64,000 bases of DNA from Paeniglutamicibacter cryotolerans (GCF_014190875.1 NZ_JACHVS010000005.1:62001-126000); one strand, 5' to 3'. Shown: positions 35,521 through 44,117, counted from the first letter of the stretch. Numbers and translations are program-made. Notes: generated by a model from the letters alone, not told the origin.

Positions 35521-36552
35521 ATGAAAGACCTCCCCGCGGCCCGCGGCCCGCTCAGCGAAGTCTTGCGGGAAAGCCTCCTGCGCAACGACCTACCCTTGGC
35601 CATGGAAGCTTTGGAGGAGCAGGCCGCAGCAGCATTGCTCGGCACCGCTGACATTCTTTTCGATGAGGATCTGCAGATTTCGCTGTTCATCCTCTACGAG
35701 CTGCATTACTCGGGCTTTAGCTCACTCATCGACTGGTGGGAATGGCATCCGCCGCTTTTGGGATTGCGCGCACGCCTTGAGGAGGCTTTGGAGAACCGAT
35801 TGTACGGCGGTATCGGGACACTACCGCGTCCGGAACCAGGCGCAGGTGCTGTCGCCGAGGCACTCTTCGGGCTCATGGCCGGGGATGGTGGGCCCTCGGT
35901 CTCCTCCTACGTGTCCCGTCACGCTACCGAGGAGCAGACCCGCGAATTTCTGATCCACAAATCGGTCTATCAACTCAAGGAAGCCGACCCGCACACGTGG
36001 GCCATTCCCCGGCTCCGGGGTCGAGCAAAGTCAGCCATGGTGGAAATCCAAACCGATGAATATGGTGGCGGAATTCCGGGCAAGATGCACTCGGAACTCT
36101 TTGCCCACACCATGCAGGGGCTGGGACTCGATCCGGAGTTCGGCGCCTATATCGACTCCGTACCAGCCATCACCCTCTGCTCAGTGAATGTGATGTCGCT
36201 CTTCGGCTTGCATCGTCGGCACCGCGGAGCCATCTGTGGGCACTTGGCCGCCTATGAGATCACCTCTTCGATCCCCAACGCCAAATACGCCCGCGGATTG
36301 CGTCGACTCGGTTTCACGTCCCCGGTCACCGACTATTTCGACGAGCATGTAGAGGCCGACGCGGTCCACGAGCAGATTGCGGCCAGGGACATGGCCGGCG
36401 CTCTGATCGAGCAAGACCCCACCGTGGCCTCTAATGTATTCTTCGGTGCGGCAACGGTCCGCTTCCTCGATGCCTTGGTCGGACGTTGGCAACTCGACGC
36501 ATGGAAGGCTGGCACCAGTTCGCTGCGCCTGGCCTCGAAAGTGGCGGCATGA
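35521..36552 (+). CDS. Iron-containing redox enzyme (haem-oxygenase-like diiron fold)
   Basis: Predicted 343-aa helical metalloenzyme. GAGGAG at 35508-35513 fixes ATG 35521. Metal-ligand pattern of HDO proteins: Glu175 in VEIQTDEYGGG, His190 in KMHSELF, Glu246 in YEITSSIPNAKY, and the cluster Asp271/His276/Asp280/His283 in DYFDEHVEADAVHE. Related HDO enzymes cleave or oxidise C-C or C-N bonds with O2; the substrate here is unknown. The stop overlaps the CDGSH start (ATGA), pointing to a functional pair in which the Fe-S protein could deliver electrons. The ligase gene downstream suggests an amide or peptide substrate, by inference. Confidence 0.84.
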   Translation: MKDLPAARGPLSEVLRESLLRNDLPLAMEALEEQAAAALLGTADILFDEDLQISLFILYELHYSGFSSLIDWWEWHPPLLGLRARLEEALENRLYGGIGTLPRPEPGAGAVAEALFGLMAGDGGPSVSSYVSRHATEEQTREFLIHKSVYQLKEADPHTWAIPRLRGRAKSAMVEIQTDEYGGGIPGKMHSELFAHTMQGLGLDPEFGAYIDSVPAITLCSVNVMSLFGLHRRHRGAICGHLAAYEITSSIPNAKYARGLRRLGFTSPVTDYFDEHVEADAVHEQIAARDMAGALIEQDPTVASNVFFGAATVRFLDALVGRWQLDAWKAGTSSLRLASKVAA

Positions 36553-37034
36553 GCGCATCGGGCGGGGCCAGCATCACCGTGTGCCCACATGGCCCCCTGC
36601 TGGTCAGGGGAAATTTTGAGCTCCTCGACGGCGAAGGGCTTCCGGTACCCACACACCGCGGAACCATCGCATTGTGCCGTTGCGGAGGATCCGGGCTCAA
36701 ACCTTTATGCGACGGCTCCCACAAGATGATCAAGCCCACCGCGGGCTCCGAGGTAGCCTCTCCCAAGGTCCCCACCACCCCGGGCGCGAATCACACCATC
36801 AACCACAGCCCTGATCAGGAGAACACCATGGATCATTCCGCGAATCAAAATACGTCCACTGCAACGCCTTCACCCTCGGCTGACGCCCAGAAGATGAAAA
36901 CCGAAGCCACCTCCCGGGACCATGTTTCGGACCCCTCGCTCTCGGATGAAACCGGGCATGACTGGAGCGGCGAGGGCGGGGCCACCGAGCAGGGTCCGGC
37001 CACCGGCACCGAAGCATCCCCAGCCGCCCTGTGA
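36549..37034 (+). CDS. CDGSH iron-sulfur domain protein with long disordered tail
   Basis: 161 aa. Residues ~10-62 are a CDGSH domain with the complete cluster motif Cys43-x-Cys45-x2-Ser-x3-Pro-x-Cys54-Asp-Gly-Ser-His58, which binds a [2Fe-2S] cluster in known members. ATG 36549 overlaps the HDO stop. The second half is Ser/Thr/Asp/Glu-rich and probably disordered. It begins at an internal ATG (36828) that has its own AGGAG at 36817-36821, in frame. The tail could thus be an independent 68-aa product (MDHSANQNTSTATPSPS...) or a former separate gene fused by loss of a stop. Confidence 0.86.
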   Translation: MSASGGASITVCPHGPLLVRGNFELLDGEGLPVPTHRGTIALCRCGGSGLKPLCDGSHKMIKPTAGSEVASPKVPTTPGANHTINHSPDQENTMDHSANQNTSTATPSPSADAQKMKTEATSRDHVSDPSLSDETGHDWSGEGGATEQGPATGTEASPAAL

Positions 37035-37119
37035 CCTATGCCCCCCACCGGGCCATCCCCGTTGCGCGGCACCACGGTTCCTTTTCGTATCCGTCCGCCC
37101 ACAATGTAAAGGTCACGTG

Positions 37120-38205
37120 ATGCGGACCTTTGGCATTGAAGAAGAGTTCTTCCTGATCGATCCGGGTACTAGCATGCCTATCCTGCCAGATGCCGAAACA
37201 GCCCGGATTTTATATGGGGTCGAAGGCGGCGGTAGCAACACCACCGCGGAGTTCTTGGCCTGTCAGGTGGAAAGTGCCACACCGGTCTGTGTGGAAGCCG
37301 CTGAGGCTCTGGCTTCGTTGCGCGGATACCGCAAGGAGCTGGCCAGGACGGCTCGTGAGCTGAATCTCCTGCCGGTGGGGGTGGGAACCCCGCCACTGAT
37401 TCCGGTAGGCAGCGCGGTCATCACTGATCAGGAACGGTACCGCAATATCAATGCGTTCCTGCCGGGCATCGGCGCCGAACAGTATGTCGGCGGGCTGCAC
37501 ATCCATGTTTCGATTCCCGATGCCGATACCGGGGTGCACGTGTTGAACTCACTGCGACCCTGGCTGCCGGTCCTCTCGGCTCTGGGTGCCAATTCGCCAT
37601 TCTGGAGGGGTGGTGATTCGGGTTTTGCCTCCTGGCGCAGCATCCAGTACCGAAAGTGGTCGGTGCAGGGCATCCAACCGCATTTCCTGGATGCGGCTGA
37701 TTACCATCGGCGGCTCGCCTTCATGTTATCTTCGGACGTGGTTCTGGACGCCGGACACATCGGATGGGCCGCACGCCTGTCCGGGCGCTACCCGACCGTG
37801 GAAATACGGATGGTCGATGCCCAGATGCGACCAGAGGATTCCCTCTTGATCGCACTGCTGGCTCGAGCCTTGGTCGATACGGCCCTTCACCGTCCCGAAG
37901 ATCCCTCTATTCCCGCCCCGGAGGCCCTGGACCTGGCCTATTGGCAGGGCGCCAAACACGGCATGACGGGCAATCAGCTTGATCCCAGATCCGGCGGCGG
38001 CACGGTCAGCACGGACCATCGCGTCTCTTCCCTACTGGAATACGTCGTGAGAGCCCTAGAGGACAATGGCGATCGGGAACTAGTGGAAGCGGGCTTGGCC
38101 CGGATCAAGAGCGAGGGCAACGGTGCCATCCGCCAGCGTCGCAGCTTCGCCGAGGGAGGCTTCGACCGGGTACTTGCCGATGCCGCCACCGAGGTGAGTG
38201 CCTGA
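37120..38205 (+). CDS. GCS2/YbdK-type carboxylate-amine ligase
   Basis: 361-aa ATP-dependent ligase of the glutamate-cysteine ligase 2 family. ATG 37120 is preceded by AAAGG and begins MRTFGIEEEFFLID, the canonical N-terminus. Family features: TAEFLACQVESATPVC, YVGGLHIHVSIPD, LSALGANSPFWRGGDSGFASWRS, and PTVEIRMVDAQMRPED. YbdK-like enzymes join a carboxylate to an amine (weak gamma-glutamylcysteine activity is known for one). It follows the CDGSH gene by 85 bp on the same strand, probably in one transcription unit. The acceptor is unknown; an amino-acid or thiol conjugate handled by the HDO enzyme is a possibility. Confidence 0.87.
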   Translation: MRTFGIEEEFFLIDPGTSMPILPDAETARILYGVEGGGSNTTAEFLACQVESATPVCVEAAEALASLRGYRKELARTARELNLLPVGVGTPPLIPVGSAVITDQERYRNINAFLPGIGAEQYVGGLHIHVSIPDADTGVHVLNSLRPWLPVLSALGANSPFWRGGDSGFASWRSIQYRKWSVQGIQPHFLDAADYHRRLAFMLSSDVVLDAGHIGWAARLSGRYPTVEIRMVDAQMRPEDSLLIALLARALVDTALHRPEDPSIPAPEALDLAYWQGAKHGMTGNQLDPRSGGGTVSTDHRVSSLLEYVVRALEDNGDRELVEAGLARIKSEGNGAIRQRRSFAEGGFDRVLADAATEVSA

Positions 38206-38529
38206 TCCCCGGCTCTCCATGACCCGGGTGAATGCCCGGCTCGAGGGCGAGGATGAAACATGGATCGTGTGGCACGCATCCCAAGCACCTTCACGCGACC
38301 CTGACCAGTTCAACGCTCAAAGGCGGTGCCGGGACCTGGGACATGACTGTTAACCCGGTCGTTTCCCAGATAGCAGCCCGAAAGGGAGGCAGGATGCGGC
38401 AGGCAAAGCGGACAGCAAGGAGGTCTCTCCGAAGAAATTGGTGCCTCTGGGTGCTGACATGTTCTAAAAAAGGTTGAGCAGGTAACCGTGAAGCGTCAAC
38501 ACGTGGAAACCACGGATCGGGAGCATCTC
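38206..38529. other. Unassigned sequence upstream of topoisomerase remnant
   Basis: About 320 bp with no supportable gene. It may be decayed coding sequence, since the adjoining region is clearly a degraded gene. Confidence 0.4.
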
Positions 38530-39420
38530 ACGTCGGGTCGCCGGAACGGGGTTCACCTATATCTCGGCCAACGGCAGGCGCATCGGCTCGCAATAAATCC
38601 TTCAGCGGATTCGGTCCCTCTCCATACACCCGGCCTGGACAGATACCGGGATCGCTGCGCATACCAACGCTCACATCCTGGTGACAGGGGTCGACGCTGC
38701 TGAATGCACGCACGACATCTACCACCAACACTGGCCAGAAGTCCGTTGACAGCGAGAAATTCACCCGTTGGCTGGCTTTCGCTACTCGGCTCCCGACGAT
38801 CCGGTGAGCCGTGACCTGGGACCTGCGCCAACAGGACGACGGGCGCAGACTGGCCATGGCTGCGGCGGTCCGGCTGATGGAGCGGGTCGGGCTGAGGGTG
38901 GGCGGCGCGTCCTACGAAGAGCATAACGGTTCCTTCAACGCATCGACCCTCCAACGCCGACACCTCCGCAGGGAAGCCGGGTGATCCGCCTGACGTTTCG
39001 GAAGGAAATCAGCCGGCACCTGGAACATCCGGCTCACCGATCTGCTGCTGGAAGACTACTTCTTCTCCATCCCCCGATCCCTCGTTCTGGGCCGGCGATC
39101 TGCTACTGCGTGTCTTCTGAGCGGAAAAGGCAAGGGAAGCCGGTATCTGACACCGATATCAATGGATACCCCTCGCGGAAATCACCGGGCCCGGCTTCAC
39201 CACTAAGGCCTTTCGCACCTGGGCGGGGTCGGTAGTTGCTGCGCGATCCCTCGCGTGGGGGCTTCGCTGCGGATCAACATCTCCGGAGGCTGTCAGCACC
39301 GCTCTCAAAGAAGCCGCTGCTTGGTTGCACCATGCTCTGCCGTTGCCCGGGACTCCTCCGCAAACCCCAATGCCGTTCCGTTAAGAATCTGAAACCGTCG
39401 TCAAGTCGGCGCGTCGCCGA
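38530..39420 (+). pseudogene. DNA topoisomerase IB, heavily frameshifted remnant
   Basis: Collinear pieces of a poxvirus-type topoisomerase IB can be read in shifting frames: GTGFTYISANGRRIGS, then RIRSLSIHPAWTDTGIA and HILVTGVDAAE, then KFTRWLAFATRLPTIR, then LAMAAAVRLMERVGLRVGGASYEEHNGSFNAST and LQRRH. A LLSGKGKGSRYL piece (GK-rich catalytic region) and FTTKAFRTWAGSVVAA with SLAWG follow (the TAKDFRTWxG segment). Each piece is in the correct order, but several frameshifts and stops separate them, and the C-terminal active-site Tyr region is not readable. The gene is dead. Confidence 0.82.
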
Positions 39421-39491
39421 GCAGAAATAAGTGTGGCTCCTGTTTGAGTACTTCGGTCCTCCAAGACTGATCCACCCGCACGGGAGCCACC

Positions 39492-40748
39492 ATGTTCGAT
39501 GCTGCCATCAATCACGCCCCGGGGGTATTCGCCCCCGGTAACCTCGGGGAACTCACCGGTGTGGCCCCGTTCGAGATGGTTGACGCCGCACTGGAAGCGG
39601 CGGGCGGCAAGGAACACCGAATACGTAGGCTTCCATCCCGGGTGGTGGTTTACTTGCTGCTCGCCGGGGCGTTGTTCGCCGACCAGTGCTGGAAACAGGT
39701 CTACTCCCGCCTGGTTTCGGGGCTCTCAGTGCCGGGGAAAATCCCGGCAGCCTCGGCATTGAGCCAGGCCATGCACCGCGTGGGCCCGGCCGCGCTACGC
39801 GAGTTGTTCACCCTGCTCAAGGGACCGGCGGTCAGTAAGCAGAAGCATGAAACCCGCTTAGCCGGCCGCCTGGTCCTGGCCATCGACGGCACCCAAATTG
39901 CCGTGCCCGACACCGACGCCAACCGGGCCTCCTACCCCAAACCCCGCGGCGGACCCAACGGGGAAGCCGGGTATCCGATGATCCGGTTGGTCGCGGTCCT
40001 CACCGCGGGAACCCGCATGCTCATCGAGGCGGCCTTCGGCACCGATGCCGTGGGAGAGCTGACCTACGTCCACCAACTCACCTCGTGCCTGCGCCCGGGC
40101 ATGGTGTTGCTCGGGGACCGGAACTTCGCCACCTACAGGTTCTTCGCCGCGGTCGCCCACACGGGGGCGGTTTTCCTCTTCCGTGCCAAGACCGGGGCCA
40201 ACGCCATGATATTGCCGGTCCTGGAACGCCTGCCCGACGGCTCCTACCTCTCCAAGGCTGCGGGGCAGCCGGTGCGGGTCGTTGACGCGGTCTTGACACT
40301 CACCACCCGGGCCGCGACCCGGGAGAGCGGCTACCGTTTGGTCACCACGATCCTTGACCCACGCCAGGCCCCGGCCGAGGCGCTGGTGCGGCTCTACCAC
40401 CGGCGGTGGAAGATTGAAACTGCGTATTGCGAACTGGAATCACAGATCCTGGGCGGGCGGGTGCTGCGCGGGCGGCACCCCGGAGCCGTTGCCCAGGAAA
40501 CGTGGGCGTTGCTGGTTTGCTACCAGGTGCTGCGCACCGCAATCAGTGATGTGACACTGCAGGATTCCTTGGCTGATCCCCACCGCTTGTCTTTCAGCAT
40601 CGCCTTGAGAACCGCTCGTGACCAGGTCATCCATGCCCAAGGAATCCTGGCCGGGGCCACCGTTGACTGGGTGGGGCACATCGGGGCAGCGGTCCTGGCT
40701 GAACCACTGCCCGCGAAGCGAAGACGCACGCGGGTGCGGGTGGGTTAA
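39492..40748 (+). CDS. IS4 family transposase
   Basis: Intact DDE transposase of 418 aa, ATG 39492. N-terminal DDE_Tnp_IS4_N-like region (FEMVDAALEAAGGKEHRIRRLPSRVVVYLLLAG). The catalytic core shows LVLAIDGTQIAVPDT, LLGDRNFATYRFF and YHRRWKIETAYCELES (YREK-like). Element limits could not be fixed; the left border is near 39425. Its 3' part, from 40259 onward, is duplicated at 44207. Confidence 0.9.
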   Translation: MFDAAINHAPGVFAPGNLGELTGVAPFEMVDAALEAAGGKEHRIRRLPSRVVVYLLLAGALFADQCWKQVYSRLVSGLSVPGKIPAASALSQAMHRVGPAALRELFTLLKGPAVSKQKHETRLAGRLVLAIDGTQIAVPDTDANRASYPKPRGGPNGEAGYPMIRLVAVLTAGTRMLIEAAFGTDAVGELTYVHQLTSCLRPGMVLLGDRNFATYRFFAAVAHTGAVFLFRAKTGANAMILPVLERLPDGSYLSKAAGQPVRVVDAVLTLTTRAATRESGYRLVTTILDPRQAPAEALVRLYHRRWKIETAYCELESQILGGRVLRGRHPGAVAQETWALLVCYQVLRTAISDVTLQDSLADPHRLSFSIALRTARDQVIHAQGILAGATVDWVGHIGAAVLAEPLPAKRRRTRVRVG

Positions 40749-41074
40749 ACGGGCGATTTCCAAATACCGGGCCAAGGAACGGAACCTCGACCGGAGAACC
40801 TACGCCGCGACACTCAGTACGCAGATCTTGACAGCGGACCCCTGATCCTTAACCGAACGGCATTGCCCCTAAGGCTCATCAGCTGCCCGGTACCCGTATC
40901 GAAAAATACCATCGGACCCCAGCGGGTTTAGCAACATCCCATTGAATACGAGGACTGGAAAAGTTCGTCCATCTGTGGGGACCAAGCCCCGCGGGCATCG
41001 TCTCTGCTCAGCACGTGGGCCCCACCTCAACTGGAGGTAGCGGTGCCAGGCCTGCTGCAACGTGTAGTGCCGGT
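40259..41074 (+). repeat. 816-bp direct repeat, copy 1
   Basis: Matches 44207-45022 base for base wherever I compared. It carries the last ~165 codons of the IS4 transposase, the IS4 right flank and, in reverse, the start of an IS21 IstA fragment. The match begins at TGCGGGGCAGCC and ends at GTGCCGGT. Confidence 0.92.
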
Positions 41075-41178
41075 GGGGTGTACGTCCTGGAGGAACCTAG
41101 CCCGGTCCCGTTGGCATCAGGCCCTGCGCCCGGATGATTCCCTCATGGATCCTGGTTTTGTCGGTGGGCGCGGCACAC

Positions 41179-41228
41179 GGTCGTTGCAACTCCCCGTGAT
41201 CCGGGTGTTGCAACGACCATGAGAACTC
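41179..41228. repeat. Solo IS30-like terminal repeat with perfect 12-bp inverted repeat
   Basis: 41204-41228 (GGTGTTGCAACGACC...GAGAACTC) matches the IS30 right end at 28548-28572 at most positions. In addition GGTCGTTGCAAC at 41179-41190 is perfectly complementary to GTTGCAACGACC at 41207-41218. No IS30 transposase remains here. Confidence 0.65.
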
Positions 41229-41251
41229 AAGTTGCACCGATAGTTCCGACA

Positions 41252-41824
41252 CTACTGTGTGAGGTGGTCCCTCGCCGTCTGGCCCTGTTTCTTGATGTCG
41301 GTGGCGGCATCGATCGTCTCGGATTTGATGGTCTCCACCGACCCCACGGCCGTTTCCCGTACGGATTGGACGGCGTGCTCGACCGGCTCTTTGAGCTGTT
41401 CGACTATTTCTCGCGCGGCATCGGAGATTTCACTGGTCAGTGGTTCGGCGCGTTCCACCAACGAGGAGGCCAGATCCTTCTCCTTCTCACTGGGCGGAAT
41501 CAAGGAAGAAACCAAAAGACCGACTCCGAACGCAATGAGGCCTGCTGCGACCGGGTTGCCCTTCGTCCGTGCCGTCAGCCGATCCGGTGCCTCCTGGACG
41601 GAGCTCCCTAAGTCGTGAGCGGCAGAACGGGTGGTTGAACCCGCATCCTGGGCACTGCCCATGACAGCGTCCTTGACTCCGCGCAACGACTGGCGGACCC
41701 TGGTGCTCTGGCGGTGGGCGATGCTTGCGGGGCTGACCTTATCGGCCAATGCGTCCACATCGGCACCCAGATGACCGCGGGTACGTTCGATATCCGAACG
41801 AATTTCATCTGGCGTTTGGCTCAT
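41252..41824 (-). CDS. DUF3618 domain protein
   Basis: 190-aa membrane-associated protein. The N-terminus (TPDEIRSDIERTRGHLGADVDALADKVSP) is the DUF3618 signature. A single hydrophobic segment (VAAGLIAFGVGLLVSSLIPP) lies near residues 92-112, followed by a long amphipathic, Glu/Ala/Val-rich helix. The start ATG at 41824 overlaps the stop of the holin-like gene. It is the last gene of a three-gene minus-strand operon. Function is unknown; such operons are common in actinobacteria and thought to act at the envelope. Confidence 0.85.
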   Translation of the reverse strand: MSQTPDEIRSDIERTRGHLGADVDALADKVSPASIAHRQSTRVRQSLRGVKDAVMGSAQDAGSTTRSAAHDLGSSVQEAPDRLTARTKGNPVAAGLIAFGVGLLVSSLIPPSEKEKDLASSLVERAEPLTSEISDAAREIVEQLKEPVEHAVQSVRETAVGSVETIKSETIDAATDIKKQGQTARDHLTQ

Positions 41825-42264
41825 GGCGTTTCCTCATTTGGCTTGAACGTGGGTGGAATTTTCTTCAGGGTGTCCGCAGTTTGGGGTAGGCCCTTGACCG
41901 AATGCATTTCGCGCCGGGCCACCAGTGCCAGCACGGCCCCGATTACCGCCCAAATCACGGCAACGATGACCGCAGCCCATCCGTAGCCGACCCACAGAGC
42001 CAACCCGAACATGGAGCCAAGCGAAAGGAAAAGCAAGACAAAGTGTGCGGCCAGCCCAGCGCCGGCATACATGCCCGCCCCTTTACCGGCCGAGGACGCC
42101 GTCTCTTTGAGTTCGGCCTTGGCCAGTTCCAGTTCCTGACGCATCAGGGTCGAGACATTTCGGGTCAGGTCCCCGAAAAGCTCGCCCAAGCTGCTGTTGG
42201 CCGCTCGCGCTTCTGCCGTTGATGGGCCGGGATCTGGGTCCCTGGTGCCTTGATATTCGGTCAT
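41821..42264 (-). CDS. Phage holin family protein (holin-3_6 / DUF1469-like)
   Basis: 147-aa protein. An amphipathic N-terminal part with SLGELFGDLTRNVSTLMRQELELAKAEL is followed by two transmembrane segments (GAGLAAHFVLLFLSLGSMFGLALWVG and AAVIVAVIWAVIGAVLALVA). This is the actinobacterial holin-X/holin-3_6 pattern. Despite the name these chromosomal proteins are not linked to phage lysis genes. It overlaps both neighbours by 4 bp (ATGA), so the operon is tightly coupled. Confidence 0.86.
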   Translation of the reverse strand: MTEYQGTRDPDPGPSTAEARAANSSLGELFGDLTRNVSTLMRQELELAKAELKETASSAGKGAGMYAGAGLAAHFVLLFLSLGSMFGLALWVGYGWAAVIVAVIWAVIGAVLALVARREMHSVKGLPQTADTLKKIPPTFKPNEETP

Positions 42265-43259
42265 GAGTCCAAGGACCCCCGTCCCGGACCGGCTTTCCGC
42301 GAAGGATCAAGGTCAAGCCCGGGAATTCCTCCGATCCCCCCAACGCCACCGGTGCTAACCTCCGGACTACTTCCCAGACCACTGTCAGGATAACGCGGGG
42401 CCGGCGTTTCGGGTCCTACCGACGAGCTCTCATCCCTTTCGGGAGTGGAGGTGCGTTGAGTAGATGCTCCGCCGTGGGAATCATCCGCTGCGGCACCGGC
42501 CACCCCGCGAGCAAACCTGCCCACCAGAAGCCCAGCACCGGCAGCGATGGCCAAAAAGGCCCCTGGTCGTTGCCGAGCATAGCTCTTGACCTCTTCAAGG
42601 AGCGATCCGGGGTCACGATCCGTGAGCCATTCTGCAGCGTCACCTGTGCGATGGGCGGCCTGCCTCACCAGCGAAACCGCGGTTCCCTGATTACCGGAAG
42701 ACTCGACCATGGCTTGGAGTTCGTTGCTGATAAGGCGCAGGTTCTGAGCAATCTTCTCCTGCTGGATACCTGCCTGCTCGCGTAAATCGGTGCTGAGCTC
42801 ATTCAAGAGGTCGGTGGCCTGGTGTTTTACTTCTTCGGTCACGTTCCCGGCTTGCTCCTGAGCCGTTCCCGCCACTTGCCGCGCTGCGTCAAGCCCCTGC
42901 CTGCCCAGCTCGCTGGCTTCAGCCTTGACGTCCGGCATTGTTCCCGAATCACCGGAGTCGGAGGAAAGGGCCGAAACGCCGGAGGTTGGTTGCGGTCGCA
43001 CGTGAAGATCCTGAGGGTCCTCAGTGCCATGTCCCGGAATTGGCGAGACCCGCAGAAGGCCAGGAGGCTCAGCGACCTGTGAAACCGGTGGCAAGGCGGA
43101 AGGCGCAGCCACCTGAGAAACCGGCGGCAGGACGGAAGGCTCAGCGACCTGTGAAACAGGACGTGCTTGGCCACTGCCGTCTGGGAGCGGGACCGTGGGG
43201 TCCAAGGGGTCAGGCTCGTGGCGGGCCTTTGGTGGATCAGGTGTAAATTCGTTGGTCAT
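42261..43259 (-). CDS. Disordered protein with one membrane segment and VSQVA repeats
   Basis: 332 aa, first gene of the operon with the holin-like and DUF3618 proteins. The N-terminal ~110 residues are Pro/Ser-rich and contain three copies of a VSQVAxP unit encoded by a 36-nt tandem repeat. Residues ~120-215 are a long Gln/Glu/Ala-rich helix (LREQAGIQQEKIAQNLRLISNELQAM). A short hydrophobic segment (AFLAIAAGAGLLVGRFARGVAG) lies near 245-265, and a Gly/Ser/Pro-rich tail follows. Unknown function; likely peripheral or anchored at the membrane with its two neighbours. Confidence 0.72.
   Translation of the reverse strand: MTNEFTPDPPKARHEPDPLDPTVPLPDGSGQARPVSQVAEPSVLPPVSQVAAPSALPPVSQVAEPPGLLRVSPIPGHGTEDPQDLHVRPQPTSGVSALSSDSGDSGTMPDVKAEASELGRQGLDAARQVAGTAQEQAGNVTEEVKHQATDLLNELSTDLREQAGIQQEKIAQNLRLISNELQAMVESSGNQGTAVSLVRQAAHRTGDAAEWLTDRDPGSLLEEVKSYARQRPGAFLAIAAGAGLLVGRFARGVAGAAADDSHGGASTQRTSTPERDESSSVGPETPAPRYPDSGLGSSPEVSTGGVGGIGGIPGLDLDPSRKAGPGRGSLDS
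43066..43160 (-). repeat. 36-nt tandem repeat inside coding sequence
   Basis: About 2.7 copies of a unit beginning GGCTCAGCGACCTG (plus strand) that encodes the VSQVA repeats. Copies differ at a few positions, and the in-frame length (12 codons) preserves the reading frame. Confidence 0.8.
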
Positions 43260-43883
43260 GAGCTTCCCTCTGATCGTTTAACCGATGATCTATTTGTTTG
43301 TGGGGATCCGCTGGACCATGCGGTATCCGGGGTGGGTTCGACGGCCGCCCCTCACCGGGCCGGTGGCTTTGTGCCCGGAGTGAGCGGTTCGGCTCTCCTG
43401 TCCGGGCGAGGAACGGTGATGCTCTTTGGCCCGAGTGGATGAAATCCGGGGCGAGGCGGTGCGCGCAAATCTGTCGTTGGTTGCTCGCACTGATGGTGCT
43501 TCTGAACCCCAAGCCATCCTGATTCCGCTCCCTATCTGCTTAGCATCCGGGGTCTCGTGAAAGCCTTGACCCTTCGCCGGTCCGGCGGCCTGAACCAAAG
43601 CCAACCACCACGTGTTCCACCACACAACCCTCCCGGTCGACCGCACCCGGAAACATCTGTTTCGGACACAGAGACTGTTGTGAAAAACCCAATAGAAAAT
43701 GTCGTAATGGTCAGCAAAGTCGAAATATTGGGCCGTGAGCCTTGTCCCCGTGGAATGGCGGTGTTTGGCTAGTACTACAGGCTCGGCAGCCTCTGCGGAC
43801 AGTGGTCTTAAGGCGTTTGCCAGCTGATAGGAGACTCATTATCTGCTTATCTGCGGGAACCGCGGCCTGATCTGGGAATCATT
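43260..43883. other. Divergent intergenic region without recognised gene
   Basis: About 620 bp between the minus-strand operon and csbD. Minus-strand and plus-strand frames exist but have no motif, and none has a good ribosome binding site. It must contain the promoters for the divergent operon and csbD; I could not place them with confidence. Confidence 0.45.
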
Positions 43884-43921
43884 TAAACGGTAAACAATCG
43901 AATAAACGGTAAACAATCGAA
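43884..43921 (+). promoter_or_regulatory. Two 19-bp tandem repeats upstream of csbD
   Basis: TAAACGGTAAACAATCGAA occurs twice back to back (43884-43902 and 43903-43921), and the last A joins the AGGAG ribosome binding site 7 bp before the start codon. The AT-rich repeated unit could be a regulator-binding site or a duplication in the leader; no role is proven. Confidence 0.6.
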
Positions 43922-43931
43922 GGAGAACATC

Positions 43932-44117
43932 ATGGGTCTCGGAGACAAGATGGGCAACAAAGCGCAGGAAGCCGCTGGCAAAGTGAAGGAAAAGGCCGGC
44001 CAGGCGAGCGACAACGAGAAGCTGCAGGCCGATGGTGCCAAGGATCAGGCTTCGGCCAAGGCCAAGCAGGCAGGCGAACATCTAAAGGACGCGGCCAAGG
44101 ACGTCACCGGGCAGTAA
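43932..44117 (+). CDS. CsbD family stress protein
   Basis: 61-aa hydrophilic protein. AGGAG at 43921-43925 and ATG 43932. The sequence MGLGDKMGNKAQEAAGKVKE, rich in Lys, Ala, Gln and Asp, is a standard CsbD domain, a family induced by general stress in many bacteria. No hydrophobic segment. It is monocistronic and followed by a strong hairpin terminator. The neighbouring divergent operon has other envelope-stress-type genes. Confidence 0.88.
   Translation: MGLGDKMGNKAQEAAGKVKEKAGQASDNEKLQADGAKDQASAKAKQAGEHLKDAAKDVTGQ

Noticed and set aside
43290..43646. Minus-strand frame upstream of the disordered-protein operon
   Set aside because: Its composition looks random (Arg/Trp/His-rich) and no start signal is present.
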